From positions 310,001-374,000 of the forward strand of contig BCKH01000005.1 of NCBI GenBank assembly GCA_001600555.1: a DNA stretch of 64,000 nucleotides. The letters are read 5' to 3'. This DNA comes from Albophoma yamanashiensis. Taxonomy: Eukaryota > Ascomycota > Sordariomycetes > Hypocreales > Ophiocordycipitaceae. Made by a program: the position numbers and the translations under genes. Under the pieces are notes generated by a model. The model was not told the DNA's origin. It ran no database searches and was given only the letters and a program-made list of their open reading frames with translations. This document shows positions 22,954-33,792 of the stretch, one piece after another. Numbering within the stretch: position 1 is the stretch's first letter; each line of letters opens with the position of its first letter.

Positions 22954-25144
22954 CTGACCGGCGGGGAGGAAGCTTGGAGCACGATGTGCAGAAGCCCAAA
23001 GACGTCACAGCTTCGTGACAGCCGGCGGAGCGGCAGCTGCGCGAAACTAACATGTGGGGTTAATGAGCGTATCGGCTGCAAAGCGGCAATGCGATCGGAA
23101 GACCGGGACTAGGCAGATCTAAGATGCGATAGGAAAGCCGGCGATGAGATGTGATTTAAGAAAAAGTTGAGGGATCCTGAGGTCACGATAAGTGACGTGA
23201 GTTTTGGAGGGTAGGGATTGGCTGGAGCACGCGGTGCTCGTGTGGGACCGCGACGGGACACCTAGCGAGGGGCAACCTCTGGACCTGTCGCTGGCGGTGG
23301 TGGGGGGAGGGGAAAGGCCAGAGGCGTGAATGTGAGGGACTGGGGTGCCTCGACAGCTCCCGGCGCGGTTGTTCTGGGGCCGAAACCAAACTCGCCACTT
23401 GCCTACTCGTGCTCTGCTCCTGTTCTGCTCGCCGCTTGCCCCGGGGTAAGGTATCAGATGTTGGTATGCGGCATGCACGTACTCGTAGGTGTCTAGGTCG
23501 GATGGGGCGCTGGCATCAGATGGGCTTCTGAGGCGGATATGCTTTTGTGATGATGCGAGGCGATGGCGGGGGGCGTGCCTGCAGTGACGCGGCAGCTGGA
23601 GGAGCACCTCCTTGGGTCTCCGCGCCGACGGCAGGGGTGCTGGAGGACTGGCTGTGTCCAGCTGGCCGAGGATCGCGGATGGAGAAGATATGGCACCGTG
23701 AGGTCTTGACGGATACCGGTTCAAGAGGGCCCAGATGCTGCGCAAGCACTGAAGTGGTGGCGGTGCGCTGCCTAGAAACCTTAAGCAGGCAGCTTGAGCG
23801 GCGTTTGTTGCTGTCAGGTGCAGGAGCCAGGGATGCGCTGCACAGCCCGCGGAACCGCAAGTTACTGTATCCCGTGCCGTCAAAGACGATGGAAGCAACC
23901 GTGGGCTTGTTGGTGACTCCAGCCTGCGGCGCGGCGGACTAGGCGGCTCAAGTTGACCTGCATCAGCTGCGGATGCTTTCTTTGCAGCTTCAACGTCGGC
24001 AAAGGTCCAGGCGTCCACGGCGGCTGGCTGGAATATCGACCTGCGTAACAATAGACGTGCGGGCCCCGAGCGTGCACTCCAGAGGGGCGATGCGATGGGG
24101 TGCCTCGGGAGGCGGGGCAGGGTGTGGCTGTAGTGCAGCAATTGATTGCACTTCGCGAACCACCACCGCCGCCGCCAGGCTTTGCTCACCAGCCGGTGCC
24201 CGTGACGGACGAGCCGGAAGTTAATCAGCAGTAGAATGCGTGCCATCGGGTAGTCTAATCTGACAGTACGAGGTACTAGGTTTCTTTCTTTTAATGTTCC
24301 AGGACGAGCTACCCAGACGGAACCATCAACAAAGTGGCACCCATCTGGGTGTCGCACGATGACTTTCCTGAGGGCTTCCTACGAATGCCTTTCGCAAAGC
24401 CCCGACACGTGTCGAATGATGACAGTTTGCCTTGAAGAGAGGGGCATTACTGTGGGCGTCACGTTCTTTTCCGTCATCAATCGACATGTCTCTCAACCGA
24501 CATGTCTCATCTTTTGCCCGCTACCCTATACGGGAGTTCGTGGGCGCGGCCAAAAGACAGGCCATGAAGACCTTAGCATAGAGCATAAAATAAATAATCA
24601 GTATTCGGCTTGGGTTCTGCTTTTCTACATTAGCTGCACGGGATAGAGAGCCGGTGGGAAATGGCTGTGAGGACCGCAGCGTCCATTGAATTCATTGGAT
24701 GACACTCACCAGCGCTGCATAGCCCAGAGAGCTGAAGACCGTTTCAGATCAAAGCAGATGCAGACCATCGGATCGCAGAGTTCCCACAACTGATAAGTCG
24801 CTCTAGCATCGTAGACACGTCCCACGAACTCGTACACGCCACCCACAGCTTCTCCCCCGATCCTCAAAGCCAGTCTTAGCCTGCAGGATGTACTCCGTAC
24901 GAGTAGTAGGTGCAGCGACAAACAACCCGCCATCTCCCACGGACCCACTTTAATTTTGTACCTTGGGCGGAGCCAGCAGCCAACGTCTGTCATCTGTTTC
25001 CAGCCCATCAAGATTGATGCGACATCTTGATCACTGCTTTCTCTCCTGCACGCGGGTCGCCACGGGTGATCGAATAAGTTAGTGTATCGAAACCGGCTCA
25101 CCGGCGGCGTTGCTTTGTTGCAGATATAACATCCCGATCGCATC
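22954..25144. other. Long intergenic region between the divergent USP and POP3 genes
   Basis: About 2.2 kb. A stop-free frame runs leftward from 24246 (possible ATG) to 23119, but it has no domain, strong Pro/Arg/Ser bias and competing frames on both strands, so I do not call it. The region most likely holds the promoters of both flanking genes. Confidence 0.45.
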
Positions 25145-25989
25145 ATGTCGACACAGACGCAGCAAGCTGGACGGAAAAAGCTTGTCCACCATCTGGACAC
25201 TCCGTTCTCCACGGTTGCATGGTATAGCAGAACGCCGTCGTCAAAGCCACAGTTTGCAGCTTGCTAACCAGACAGGCAGGCCAGAGATCTCAGGCGATGA
25301 CCAGGACACAATTCTGGAGTTGCTGTGCAAGTACGCATGGCTGGGCTGCTTTCGCGACGAGACGGTGCGCTAACGTTAGGCTGCCCAGTTTCCTGGAGCC
25401 CATAGGCAAGCACCGTAGAGCTCACATCAGACCTTCAAAAGGCAGAAGATCTGCGAAGCGAAAAGCTGGCGCGGAAGTTCATGAGCAATCCCCCGCCAAA
25501 GTTGCCGCGCCGCCAAAGCCGGAGATATGCGACAAGGTGGACGTTGGATTCAACTCGATTACCAAGCATCTCGAGGAACAATCCCATGCGGCCTCAGAAC
25601 CTAACGTCAAGCCTACGAACACCGCCCGTCAACCGTATTCGATGGTGTTTGTGGCGCGTGGAAATCAGTCCTCAGCATTTAATTGCCACTTCCCCAAAAT
25701 GATCTGCGCTGCCTCGAATGGGACTCAACGAGACCAGAAAACCCGTCTCGTGGGATTCTCAAAACCGTGTTCAGACAGACTCAGTTCCAGTCTGGGAATC
25801 GCGCGCGTGTCATCAGTCGCCGTGGAGACGAACGCGCCTGGAGCAGAAGCGCTGTGGCAATTCGTCCAAAATGCGGTGGTGCCAGTGGACGGATCCTGGC
25901 TGGATGGCGTCGGAGACGCGCAGTATCGAGCGACCAAGATCGTTTCCGCCGAAACGACCGTGGGCAACAAAAAGGTGCGCAAAGCATGA
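25145..25989 (+). CDS. POP3: RNase P / RNase MRP subunit Pop3
   Basis: Exons 25145-25221, 25280-25330 and 25389-25989 give 729 nt (242 aa). The introns are 58 bp each, with CTAAC branch sites. The first ~45 residues match the filamentous-fungal Pop3 pattern: KKLVHHLDTPFSTVAWPEI, then DQDTILELLCNFLEPIG, then a basic segment (SKGRRSAKRK). Further in are DVGFNSITKHLE and, after a variable stretch, SMVFVARGNQSSAF. Pop3 is a small protein subunit of the RNase P and MRP ribonucleoproteins, which process tRNA and rRNA precursors. The C-terminal part (AETTVGNKKVRKA) is basic. Both introns fall within the conserved N-terminal block, and only this splice pattern joins it in frame. The gene is easily missed because each exon sits in a different frame. 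Confidence 0.82.
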
Positions 25990-27077
25990 CGTGTACGAGC
26001 ACTCGGATTGGTCCCTCCCACACTAGATGGTGTCGATACGCTGGAACTCGATGAAGCACATCGGTTGAGTGGAGAGAACATACAAATCGGTGCAAATCAA
26101 CTATCTGTATTCGTAAAACCAGATCCGAAGAGGCCATCGAGATTTCCAGGATGCTTTCGCTGGCTGGTTTAAGCCACGCACGGCGGCCTTTCCATCTTCC
26201 TGTATTTTATGCCGGAGGCCCACGTCTTGCTGCGGGATGAATGGCGTAAGATAAGATAGTCACACAACGAGAGCTCCAAGGCAGGGATTGGCATATTCCC
26301 ATGGCTACGCTCTTGCCACTTCAATTCCCCCAGCTGTCAGTCTATTCAGTCTCTCACGCGCAATCTTCATGCCGACAGGGTACGGCACCAACCTCCTAAG
26401 TACCATCAAGACTAAGGTAACTTAGCCTCATTCAACTTGTCGCCGTATACGCAACTACAGGCCTGAGGCACGAAGCATCTGGATATTCACTGGCACCAGC
26501 CAGCTCGCGAGCACGGTGCAAGCCTGCCAAGCACCTAAGGTGTGATGCCCCGGTCTGCACCTGTTCATGGTTGCCTGAGATATCGGGCTCTCTCGTACGT
26601 GGGAGGCAATTCACCTGCCACGTGCCTGCCTCTCTATGACCTGCCCACCGTTGCCAGAGCAGCGGTTTGATGTTTCCTTCTGTAACGCAGTGGAAGGAGA
26701 GCGTCGCGTAACCCCAGAGAGGACCAAATCAGACCAGGCAAGCTCTCTAACTCTGCACCAATTTGAACGCCTTGGCGCAAGAGATTTCGCAAACTTCCCC
26801 ACGAAACCCAGCCAAACTTATCACCTACTCTCTAAAACCACCTAAGAAGACTGTACCCCGGCCTTGTTTGCAGGACACGATTCGAGAAACACGCCTTGTG
26901 GTCAATCTTTGGGGTACGCGAGTAACGGAGGGGCACGCTTTGGTACGTCAACAAACTTCATCGAGCTTTTGACACACTTGGCATCATTTCCTTAGGAGGA
27001 GCTCAGAGAATCTCTGAAGACTCGCATTTATACGATATTGATGCTAACAGGAAACGACGCAGCATTCAATAGTTGCC
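25990..27077. other. Intergenic, nothing recognised
   Basis: About 1.1 kb of medium-GC sequence with only short, overlapping frames. No tRNA-like B box or repeat was noticed. Confidence 0.5.
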
Positions 27078-28384
27078 ATGAGTGCCTCCGGTTACAACGA
27101 CGCGGAGAAGCTGGCCGCTGCTCGTGCTCTTTCCGACAGCTTTAAGAAGGGAGAGCTTAACGACAAGAAAGGCAAAAAGAAATGTCCAGCTGCAAAACCC
27201 GCCGCCCCCAAAGGTATGGATGTTCACCCAATGCTGCCTTGAACGAGATTTACGAACGATAACCAGGCAATACTCTCGTCTACGGACTTCAGAAACCTAA
27301 GCTTTCAACTTTCCATATCGTTCAACGTCCCACCCCAAGCAAGTGGGAGTATAACGGAGTAGGAGGCGATGTTGCACCAACCCAGGCGGGCAAAGCGCCA
27401 ACAATCATTGGAACCGCGGGGTTCGACTTCCTTGGCCGACGTGATGGGGCGGAGAACGCAGACGCTGATGAGGATAGTGTCACCCACCGCGGCACCGTCA
27501 AGATCTCTGGACCTACCACGGACGAGCTGAAGCCTACTCAAACTGGTTGCAGCGTGCCCGAAACGACTGACGACGCGACCGTGAGTGCAAATGGCGGAAG
27601 CGACCAGCCCAACCCAGCCACAAGAAGCGATTCTTTCCATTTCGAAGAAGAGAAGCCGAATGGTATCGCGGCTGGGACCTTGGTGGAGACCTTCTTCTCT
27701 TTGGTTAGCGGCCGGGACGGTGCAGACGAAACCGTGCAGCCAAAGGAGTCCGAGGTGGCCGAACTAATCGACTTTGCGGACGACAGCAAGACGGCCGTGG
27801 CTCCCTTCAAACAAGAGCAATCGGCCAGAATGGACTCGGGAGGCGCCTTGAAAACCGCCTCCCAGTCCACTGCTTCGTTGAGTGCAATGACTCTCAAGGA
27901 TTTGGAGCTCATTGAAATGCCTCCCACGATGAACGGATTGCCCAAAGCGATTTCGCCTGAGAAACGTCGTCTCTGCCCGAAGGCCGAGAGCTTCTCTCCG
28001 GCCAAAGCGACACCACCTGAGGCTCGTCCGCAAGCCTCCCTCCACGACGCGGTAAAATCCTTACGCCACAACCAGACAAAAATTCAGACAAACACTCAAA
28101 GCTGCAGTGTTACTGGCAGCCTTGTCTCTCCTGCGGGAATGGCACCATACGGTTCGGCACATGCCCCCATGACAACCAATGTCATGCCCATCATGGGCTA
28201 TGCCATGATAGTTCCCATCGTGGGTGTAAACTTTCCTTCCCATGCGATTCAGGGCGCGTCGCCTCAGTCGCCCCAAGCCTCAAGTCTCCTCGGCTCAAAG
28301 CCCCGTGCCAGCGGAGTCTCCTCTCAAGTCCAGCAGGACAAAACGCCCTTTCGAGGTCTGAAGACCTCCATGTGGGCTTCTTGA
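27078..28384 (+). CDS. Unrecognised low-complexity protein, two exons, 417 aa
   Basis: Exon 1 (27078-27213) opens MSASGYNDAEKLAAARAL and ends in a Lys-rich stretch (KGKKKCPAAKPAAPK). A 53-bp intron (GTATGG...CCAG, branch GATAAC) joins exon 2 (27267-28384); 1,254 nt in all. Just after the junction is a better-conserved-looking segment (LVYGLQKPKLSTFHIVQRP, SKWEYNGVGG). The remainder is Ser/Thr/Glu/Pro-rich and probably disordered, with a short hydrophobic stretch near the end (MPIMGYAMIVPIVGVNF). I do not recognise a domain. Splicing in a single consistent frame and the absence of stops over 372 codons support a real gene. The hydrophobic stretch could be one membrane anchor, but the call stays open. 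Confidence 0.6.
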
Positions 28385-28765
28385 AGCCTGAAGGCTTTGG
28401 GTGAGAAAGAAATATTATTAGTGATTCAGGGCAAGAGCTGCAATGAACCTGGAGGAGAATGGAGTTACGATTGCGTCAACCATAGCCCGGATTTCGTACT
28501 TGATCTGGCAAACGAATGGGAAGCTTGCAGCAGCTGGCCACCTAGTTGAACTTTGGGGGACTTTGAGCTAGTGTAGATCTATGTAAATATGGCATTCGAG
28601 GATTTGGTGGTGATGCTCTGCGAAGCAAGTCACTCCGTCAGACGGTCGGTGACCAGACTTGCCACAGCAATGCACGTCGCGTTCCGTTGCGAAAGAGAGC
28701 AGAGCCACCAAGTTTGGAATCTGATAAATTGCTCTTCAATATATTCATTTGATCTAAATTCACGT
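28385..28765. other. Intergenic between convergent genes
   Basis: 381 bp between the stop of the low-complexity gene and the stop of NOC3. It likely carries both 3' untranslated regions; nothing further is seen. Confidence 0.5.
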
Positions 28766-30784
28766 CTACCCCGACATGGCCTTCTCCAGCAGCTTGACAC
28801 CCTCCCTGACCTTGGGCGAGAAGTGCTTCTTCAGCAGCTCGCCCTCCCACACCGTGGAGGCAAACGGATTGCTACCTTCGACCGTCTCGCTCGTGGCGCT
28901 GTACTTGCCGTTGCCCTTGCGCTCCTCCGTATTCCACAGGCTGCTGACCTTCTTGGAGTGCGTGTGCGCGACGTCGCCGAGCAGGGCGAGAACCGCCTGG
29001 GCGGACTTGTCCGGGAGCTGCAGCGCCGTGGTCATGAGCTGCTTGGTGAAGGCGGCGAGGCGGAGGGGCGGGACCTGGCGGACGTTGTAGGCGGGCAGGA
29101 GAATGCCGGTGAGCGAGCGGAGCAGCAGGACGGTGGTGGTCTGGACGTTGATCTTGGAGGTGGCCGAGGAGGTGGTCGAGGCGAGGCGAGTGTTCTCCAG
29201 GTCGGCATTGGTGGAGAGCGGGAGGAGAGACTTGAAGAGGTGGGTGGTGAAGTGGGACAGGTCGAGGTGAAGCTCGTTTCGAGAATTGTGCGCGTCTTGG
29301 CCGGCGAGGAGGGCAAAAGCCGTGACGGTGCAGAGGAGCGCCTCGCGGGTCAAGTTTCGCTCGGTAGTGTCATCGTCGTCCTCGTCTTCCTCCTCGGCGT
29401 TGGCCTCGTCAGGATTCGCATCTGCATCCTCATCGCTGTGGCGGATCAGGTCCTTGAGCGCCTCGAGGAGATCGCCAAAGAAGTCCTGGTTGATGAGGTG
29501 GGCGTATTTGGCCAGGCCCTCGAGCACGGCGCCCATGAGGTGCGGCAGACGAAGCTTCAGGATGCGGAAGTAGGTGGCGAAGACGAGCTTGAGCGTGTCC
29601 GACTGCATCCTTTCGCGTTCCTCGTGACTGACCAGCGCGTCGGCCTGCTGCATGTCCTTCTCCAAGGCCTTCTCCTCCTTGAGGTTCTTTCTCATCCGCT
29701 TCGTGCGGAACTCCTTCTTGCCCTTCTTCGGCTTCGGCCCATCCGGATCTTGACGATCCACCCTGTTCTGCGAAGCCTTGCCCGAGAACTCGGACAGGAG
29801 GCGAAGGCTCAAGAACAGGTTCAAGACAGACTCGTCCACTTGGAATTCCCGGGCCTTCATCATCTTGGACAGCAGCGAGGCGGCCTCGAGCGTTGGCCGG
29901 CCTTCCTCGTCCTCGCGGAACAGCGTCTCCAGCGCCTGCTGGCTCTTGATGGCATCCGCGTCGACCTTTCTCCTGCTCAGCTTGCCGACCAGAATCTTGA
30001 GCAGGTCGGATCGGAAGTTGAAGTGAGGGACCGACGTGATCAAGGTGCTCGCGCAGGTAATTGCGACATTGGAAAGACTCTGGCCGTTTCGAAGACGGTT
30101 CGTTTCGTACTTGGCGCACCGAGCCAGCTCCCGAATGTAGGCTTGGTACCCGGACACCAAGGACTGCTCAAACTGTCGCAGCTGGCGAACCTCCTTGGAG
30201 AGCTTCTCTTTGGACGCTTCCAGGTCCAGCGGTCGTATCCGGTACCCCGGGATAATGTCCTTGTACACGGCCATCTGCGTCATGAGGGCCAGCATCTGCA
30301 CGGTGGGCACCGGCGACTTTCCGATCTTGGCCATGGCTTTCAGCGAGCCGACGTGCTCCTCGGGATTCTCGCTGATCGCCGACGCAAGCTTTGCGAGCTC
30401 TTCCTGGGCCTCAAGGATCTGCTGGGGCTCTGGAATCACCGGCTTCTCTTCCTCGACCTTCTGCTCCGGCTCGGACTCAATCTCTTCCTCGCGCCCCTCC
30501 AGCCACTCGGTGTCGCTCTCAATGGACGCAGCATCGTCGTCGGCTTCCAGGCCACGCAGGAGCTCTACGCGGCCATCCGTCGTCTTGATTTGGGGGAGCT
30601 TGGAGCTCTCCTTTGCATTTTTCTTGCTCTTTCGGCGGCGGTTTTCGTAGTCCTGCTCCAGGTTCCAGTTGGACGCGTGCTTGAAGAAGTCCTTCTGGGC
30701 TTTCCTGCCAGAGACGTCGGGCTGCGCCTCGTCGTCTGAGGAGTGGTGAGCCAGCTTTCGCCGCTTGGTGCCATTGGTCGCCAT
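28766..30784 (-). CDS. NOC3: Nucleolar complex protein 3 (Noc3)
   Basis: An intron-free gene of 672 aa. The N-terminus is basic and acidic by turns (MATNGTKRRKLAHHSSDDE, then RRRKSKKNAK), typical of nucleolar proteins. The NOC3 N-terminal region follows: AKIGKSPVPTVQML and IPGYRIRPL, then EVRQLRQFEQSLVSGYQAY. A CBF/Mak21-type C-terminal half includes RLPHLMGAVLEGLAKYAHL and INQDFFGDLLEALKDL. A Lys/Arg-rich stretch (KPKKGKKEFRTKRMRKNLK) separates them. Noc3 forms a heterodimer with Noc2 for pre-60S maturation and export and also takes part in replication licensing in yeast (family knowledge). It is divergently paired with RPF1, another 60S factor, across 294 bp. Length is within the family range and no defect is seen. 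Confidence 0.93.
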   Translation of the reverse strand: MATNGTKRRKLAHHSSDDEAQPDVSGRKAQKDFFKHASNWNLEQDYENRRRKSKKNAKESSKLPQIKTTDGRVELLRGLEADDDAASIESDTEWLEGREEEIESEPEQKVEEEKPVIPEPQQILEAQEELAKLASAISENPEEHVGSLKAMAKIGKSPVPTVQMLALMTQMAVYKDIIPGYRIRPLDLEASKEKLSKEVRQLRQFEQSLVSGYQAYIRELARCAKYETNRLRNGQSLSNVAITCASTLITSVPHFNFRSDLLKILVGKLSRRKVDADAIKSQQALETLFREDEEGRPTLEAASLLSKMMKAREFQVDESVLNLFLSLRLLSEFSGKASQNRVDRQDPDGPKPKKGKKEFRTKRMRKNLKEEKALEKDMQQADALVSHEERERMQSDTLKLVFATYFRILKLRLPHLMGAVLEGLAKYAHLINQDFFGDLLEALKDLIRHSDEDADANPDEANAEEEDEDDDDTTERNLTREALLCTVTAFALLAGQDAHNSRNELHLDLSHFTTHLFKSLLPLSTNADLENTRLASTTSSATSKINVQTTTVLLLRSLTGILLPAYNVRQVPPLRLAAFTKQLMTTALQLPDKSAQAVLALLGDVAHTHSKKVSSLWNTEERKGNGKYSATSETVEGSNPFASTVWEGELLKKHFSPKVREGVKLLEKAMSG

Positions 30785-31078
30785 CTTGAAGGCCTCTGCG
30801 GTCCAGATCCGCGACCGATGATTTCGAGAGCTTCAAAACGTCGCAACTCGAGGCTCGAGAAAGTTGACGGCCTGCGACTGGGGAAGTATTTTGAGTCTGC
30901 CAATCACCGGCCGTGCTGGCGGCTCACCGCCAAAATTTTGGAATTTTCTGCCGCGGAGCGTTAGCGCATCGGCGCCCCTCCAGCGCCAAAATTATTTCCA
31001 GCTCGTCCGCCATTCAATTTGTCGAGACACCCGACTCACTCTGGGTTTCATCAAGCAATCGAGAAGGCTGCCGACACC
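30785..31078. promoter_or_regulatory. Bidirectional promoter of NOC3 and RPF1 with an RRPE-like element
   Basis: 294 bp separate two divergent start codons of 60S-assembly genes. At 30930-30941 is a perfect 12-bp palindrome CCAAAATTTTGG, whose core AAAATTTT matches the ribosomal RNA processing element known from yeast ribosome-biogenesis promoters. A related half (GCCAAAATTATT) lies near 30985. A CGATGA sequence near 30816 resembles part of the PAC motif. Function is inferred from motif and gene pairing. Confidence 0.6.
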
Positions 31079-32323
31079 ATGGGCTTCACGAAACCGCCCG
31101 TGCGGGCGCTCAAGGCGGCCAACAAGCTGAAGCGGCAAGAGCTCTTCATCCAGCACAAAAAGACCAAAGACAAGGAGCGCCGCGAGGAACGGTACCGCCG
31201 CAAGAAGGAAGAAGACCGAGACCCGGCGCTCAGAGCCGCCCGACTGGCCAAGAACAAGGCCGTGACGCTGGACCAGAAGCGAGTGTGGGACGAAGGCGAC
31301 GATGATACCCTAGGCTCCGTAGTCGACCTGGAGAAGCTGAGGCGGCGGCGGATAGAGCAAGCCGAGGCAGAGGAGCAGGCCGCCCTGGACGCGCAGATGA
31401 GGGATGGAGAGGATGAAGACGACGACCACGACAGCATGCTGGACTCTGACGAGGAGGAAGACGACGAGGCCCGAGAGGCGGCATTGGAGCGGCAAAGAGA
31501 GAAGCGCGCGAGAAGAGACAACAGCATGGCTCCGTCGACGACGAGCACGAATCTCGATTTGACGCCGTCGTCGCTCGCTCTCAAATTCCCTACGCTCTTT
31601 ACCGACATCCCTCCGCCAGAACCAAAGATCCTCGTCACCACCTCTCTCAACTCGACGATCCACGACGAGGCTCAGCTCATCTCGACCATGTTCCCCAACA
31701 CCACCTATATCCGCCGGTCGGGCCACCGATATGCGCACAAATACTCTCTCCGAGAGATCAGCAAGTTTGCGACGAATCGCGAGTATACGGCCGTCATTCT
31801 TGTGAATGAAGACTTGAAAAAGCCCACGGGTCTCTCCGTCGTGCATCTGCCGTCCGGCCCGACATTTCACTTCAGCATATCGAATTACATCGAAGGGAAG
31901 AAACTGCCCGGTCACGGCAACCCGACGAACCACTACCCCGAGCTCCTCCTCAACAACTTCAAGACGCCGCTCGGTCTCTTGACGGCGAAGATGTTCCAGA
32001 CGCTCTTCCCCCCGAAACCCGAGTTCCAGGGCCGGCAGGTCGTCACGCTACATAACCAGCGCGATTACATCTTCGTGCGCCGCCACCGCTACGTCTTCCG
32101 AGAGAAGCGCGAAACGGAAAAGAGCATCGTCGACGCGGACGGCACGAAGATGAAGGGGGTCGAGGACATTCGAGCTGGCCTGCAGGAGCTTGGGCCTCGG
32201 TTCACGCTGAAGCTGAGGAGAGTAGACAAGGGGATTGGACGAGCCGGCAGCGAGGGCCCTGATGCCACGCAGTGGCAATGGAAAGCAAAGATGGAAAAGG
32301 ACAGGAAGCGTTTCAATCTGTAG
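31079..32323 (+). CDS. RPF1: Ribosome production factor 1 (Brix-domain protein)
   Basis: An intron-free gene of 414 aa. The frame is open for 20 codons upstream, but the first ATG is at 31079 (MGFTKPPVRALKAANK), matching the usual Rpf1 N-terminus. A basic coiled segment (KDKERREERYRRKKEED) and an acidic stretch (GEDEDDDHDSMLDSDEEEDD) precede the Brix domain. That domain has KILVTTSLNSTIHDEAQLI, FPNTTYIRR, LVNEDLKKPTGLSVVHLPSG, THFSISN-type FHFSISNYIEG, and RDYIFVRRHRYVF, with a C-terminal LGPRFTLKLRRV block. Rpf1 belongs to the Imp4/Brix superfamily and is needed for 27S pre-rRNA processing in 60S assembly (family knowledge). It shares a promoter with NOC3. The gene looks complete. Confidence 0.94.
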   Translation: MGFTKPPVRALKAANKLKRQELFIQHKKTKDKERREERYRRKKEEDRDPALRAARLAKNKAVTLDQKRVWDEGDDDTLGSVVDLEKLRRRRIEQAEAEEQAALDAQMRDGEDEDDDHDSMLDSDEEEDDEAREAALERQREKRARRDNSMAPSTTSTNLDLTPSSLALKFPTLFTDIPPPEPKILVTTSLNSTIHDEAQLISTMFPNTTYIRRSGHRYAHKYSLREISKFATNREYTAVILVNEDLKKPTGLSVVHLPSGPTFHFSISNYIEGKKLPGHGNPTNHYPELLLNNFKTPLGLLTAKMFQTLFPPKPEFQGRQVVTLHNQRDYIFVRRHRYVFREKRETEKSIVDADGTKMKGVEDIRAGLQELGPRFTLKLRRVDKGIGRAGSEGPDATQWQWKAKMEKDRKRFNL

Positions 32324-32567
32324 ACGTGTTGAAGACGCAAAGCGTGATATTATTTGCGGGAGTGGAGAGGTTCGGCACTCCCGCTTGTACGTCGGTCAAC
32401 AGGGTCGGGCCTTGGAACAATCATATATTGGAACGGCTGCAAGCTGCAAGCTGTGTAATGACTTCAATGCCGTTCGAATCTTTGGAAGCACGACCCGCCT
32501 AGAACCTGTCCTGATAGAACTCCATGTGCGAGCACTCGGCATCCATCCCCATAACGCAGCCTCTATG

Positions 32568-33792
32568 CTACCTCGACTCACGTGCATTGTGCCCCAGCAT
32601 GACGATAGAGTATCTACGCTGGGTCAGTTGCAGGCTTGATGCGCATATGGAAGACTTACGCAATGATCCCGCCGACTGCAACAAGCATCCCCAACGCGGC
32701 TCTGTCGCCCATGGCGCGGCCCGACACCACCCAACCCCTAGCCACAATGGTACACATCTTGAGATGCCCGACTACGGTGCTCGACACTGGCGATGTCTGG
32801 TTCACAATGAAGAATTGGGACACATTGATCAGCGAGGCAAGCACGCCGGACTGCCATCTGTTAGTCTTGACGGGGGTCGCAAGTGAAGTGCGGAAGCATA
32901 CAAGCCCGATCAAAAACCATCTATCGGCGGAAACTTGCCGCCAGTCAGGAAAATTGTCCAGGAATGGGATAGCATACAGCAGCAGAAAGGAAGCAATGGG
33001 CGCTTGGTTGAAGAGCAGCTGCATGCTGCTCATCTGTAGTTTTTTGTGGTAGCTGGCTATCCAGAGCGTATACAAAGACGACGCCAGGATTCCCGCAAAC
33101 GCAAACACAACACCTAACGGAGAAGTGGTCTGGGTTGTCGAGTCTGTCGCAATCGACTCGTAGAAAGAGATAACGCCGACGCCCATGCATACAGAAATCA
33201 GAGCCACGACGGCCAAGAGAGGTAACGTTACTCCATAGAAAACAAAGTTCATCAGCGCGATAGTCGGTGTGAGCAAAATGCGTGCTACTTGATAAAAGGT
33301 GACGGACGAATACGCCAGGGAGAGATTCGGAAGGATGGCATTAAGGCACATGGCGAAGGCCAGAGGCAGGAGTTGCCGCGTGGACGCATGACGGGGAACA
33401 AAGTAGGCTAGCTGCGACCTTGAGAGGACGAACAAAGTGCACCATGTGATCGCAAAGTGAAACGAGGCGAAGGAGAGCTGGCAGAGCTTCAAAGAAGGAT
33501 CTGAAAAGATGGCCTTGTTGGTGAAGACCTGACGACTCATCAGCAATGCTCTAAGGACCACGAGAGCTCGTAGACGCACGATTCCGATGGAGGCCAGAAT
33601 ATTTACTGCCATCCAAATCACGGATGCTACAAACTTTGGAACCATTGTCCCTGGTAGTCCTGGCCCTGGTGGTACAGGAAATTCGGTCTCGAAGCGGTTG
33701 TCATACTGGTTGTCACGGCAGTGAAGCTGTCCCTCGTCGTGCAAGGGATAGCGGGCTGGCTCGGAGCTGGCTCTCTCCGACATGGTGTCCAT
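32568..33792 (-). CDS. Nucleotide-sugar / triose-phosphate transporter family protein, 358 aa, four exons
   Basis: Exons 33580-33792, 32902-33528, 32660-32850 and 32568-32613; 1,077 nt. The N-terminal ~45 residues are polar and cytosolic-looking. Some ten hydrophobic segments follow, with family motifs such as ASIGI joined to VFTNKAIF, KLCQLSFASFHF, PLAFAMCLNAILPNLSLAY, FYQVARILLTPTIALMNF and SPVSSTVVGHLKMCTIV. The last exon supplies AYSIVMLGH. TPT/SLC35-type carriers exchange nucleotide sugars or phosphorylated compounds across Golgi or other organelle membranes; the substrate here cannot be read. Introns 1 and 2 are both 51 bp, in frame and free of stops, so an unspliced message would insert 17 residues each. 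Intron 3 uses a GTAAGT donor with a CTGAC branch. Confidence 0.85.

Noticed and set aside
23119..24246. 375-codon leftward frame between the USP and POP3 genes
   Set aside because: No domain, strong Pro/Arg/Ser bias, and other long frames overlap on both strands; better explained as promoter and leader sequence.
24706..25212. 168-codon minus-strand frame overlapping POP3 exon 1
   Set aside because: It overlaps the well-supported POP3 first exon and shows no domain.
28589..30739. 716-codon plus-strand frame
   Set aside because: Antisense to NOC3, whose protein is intact and recognisable.
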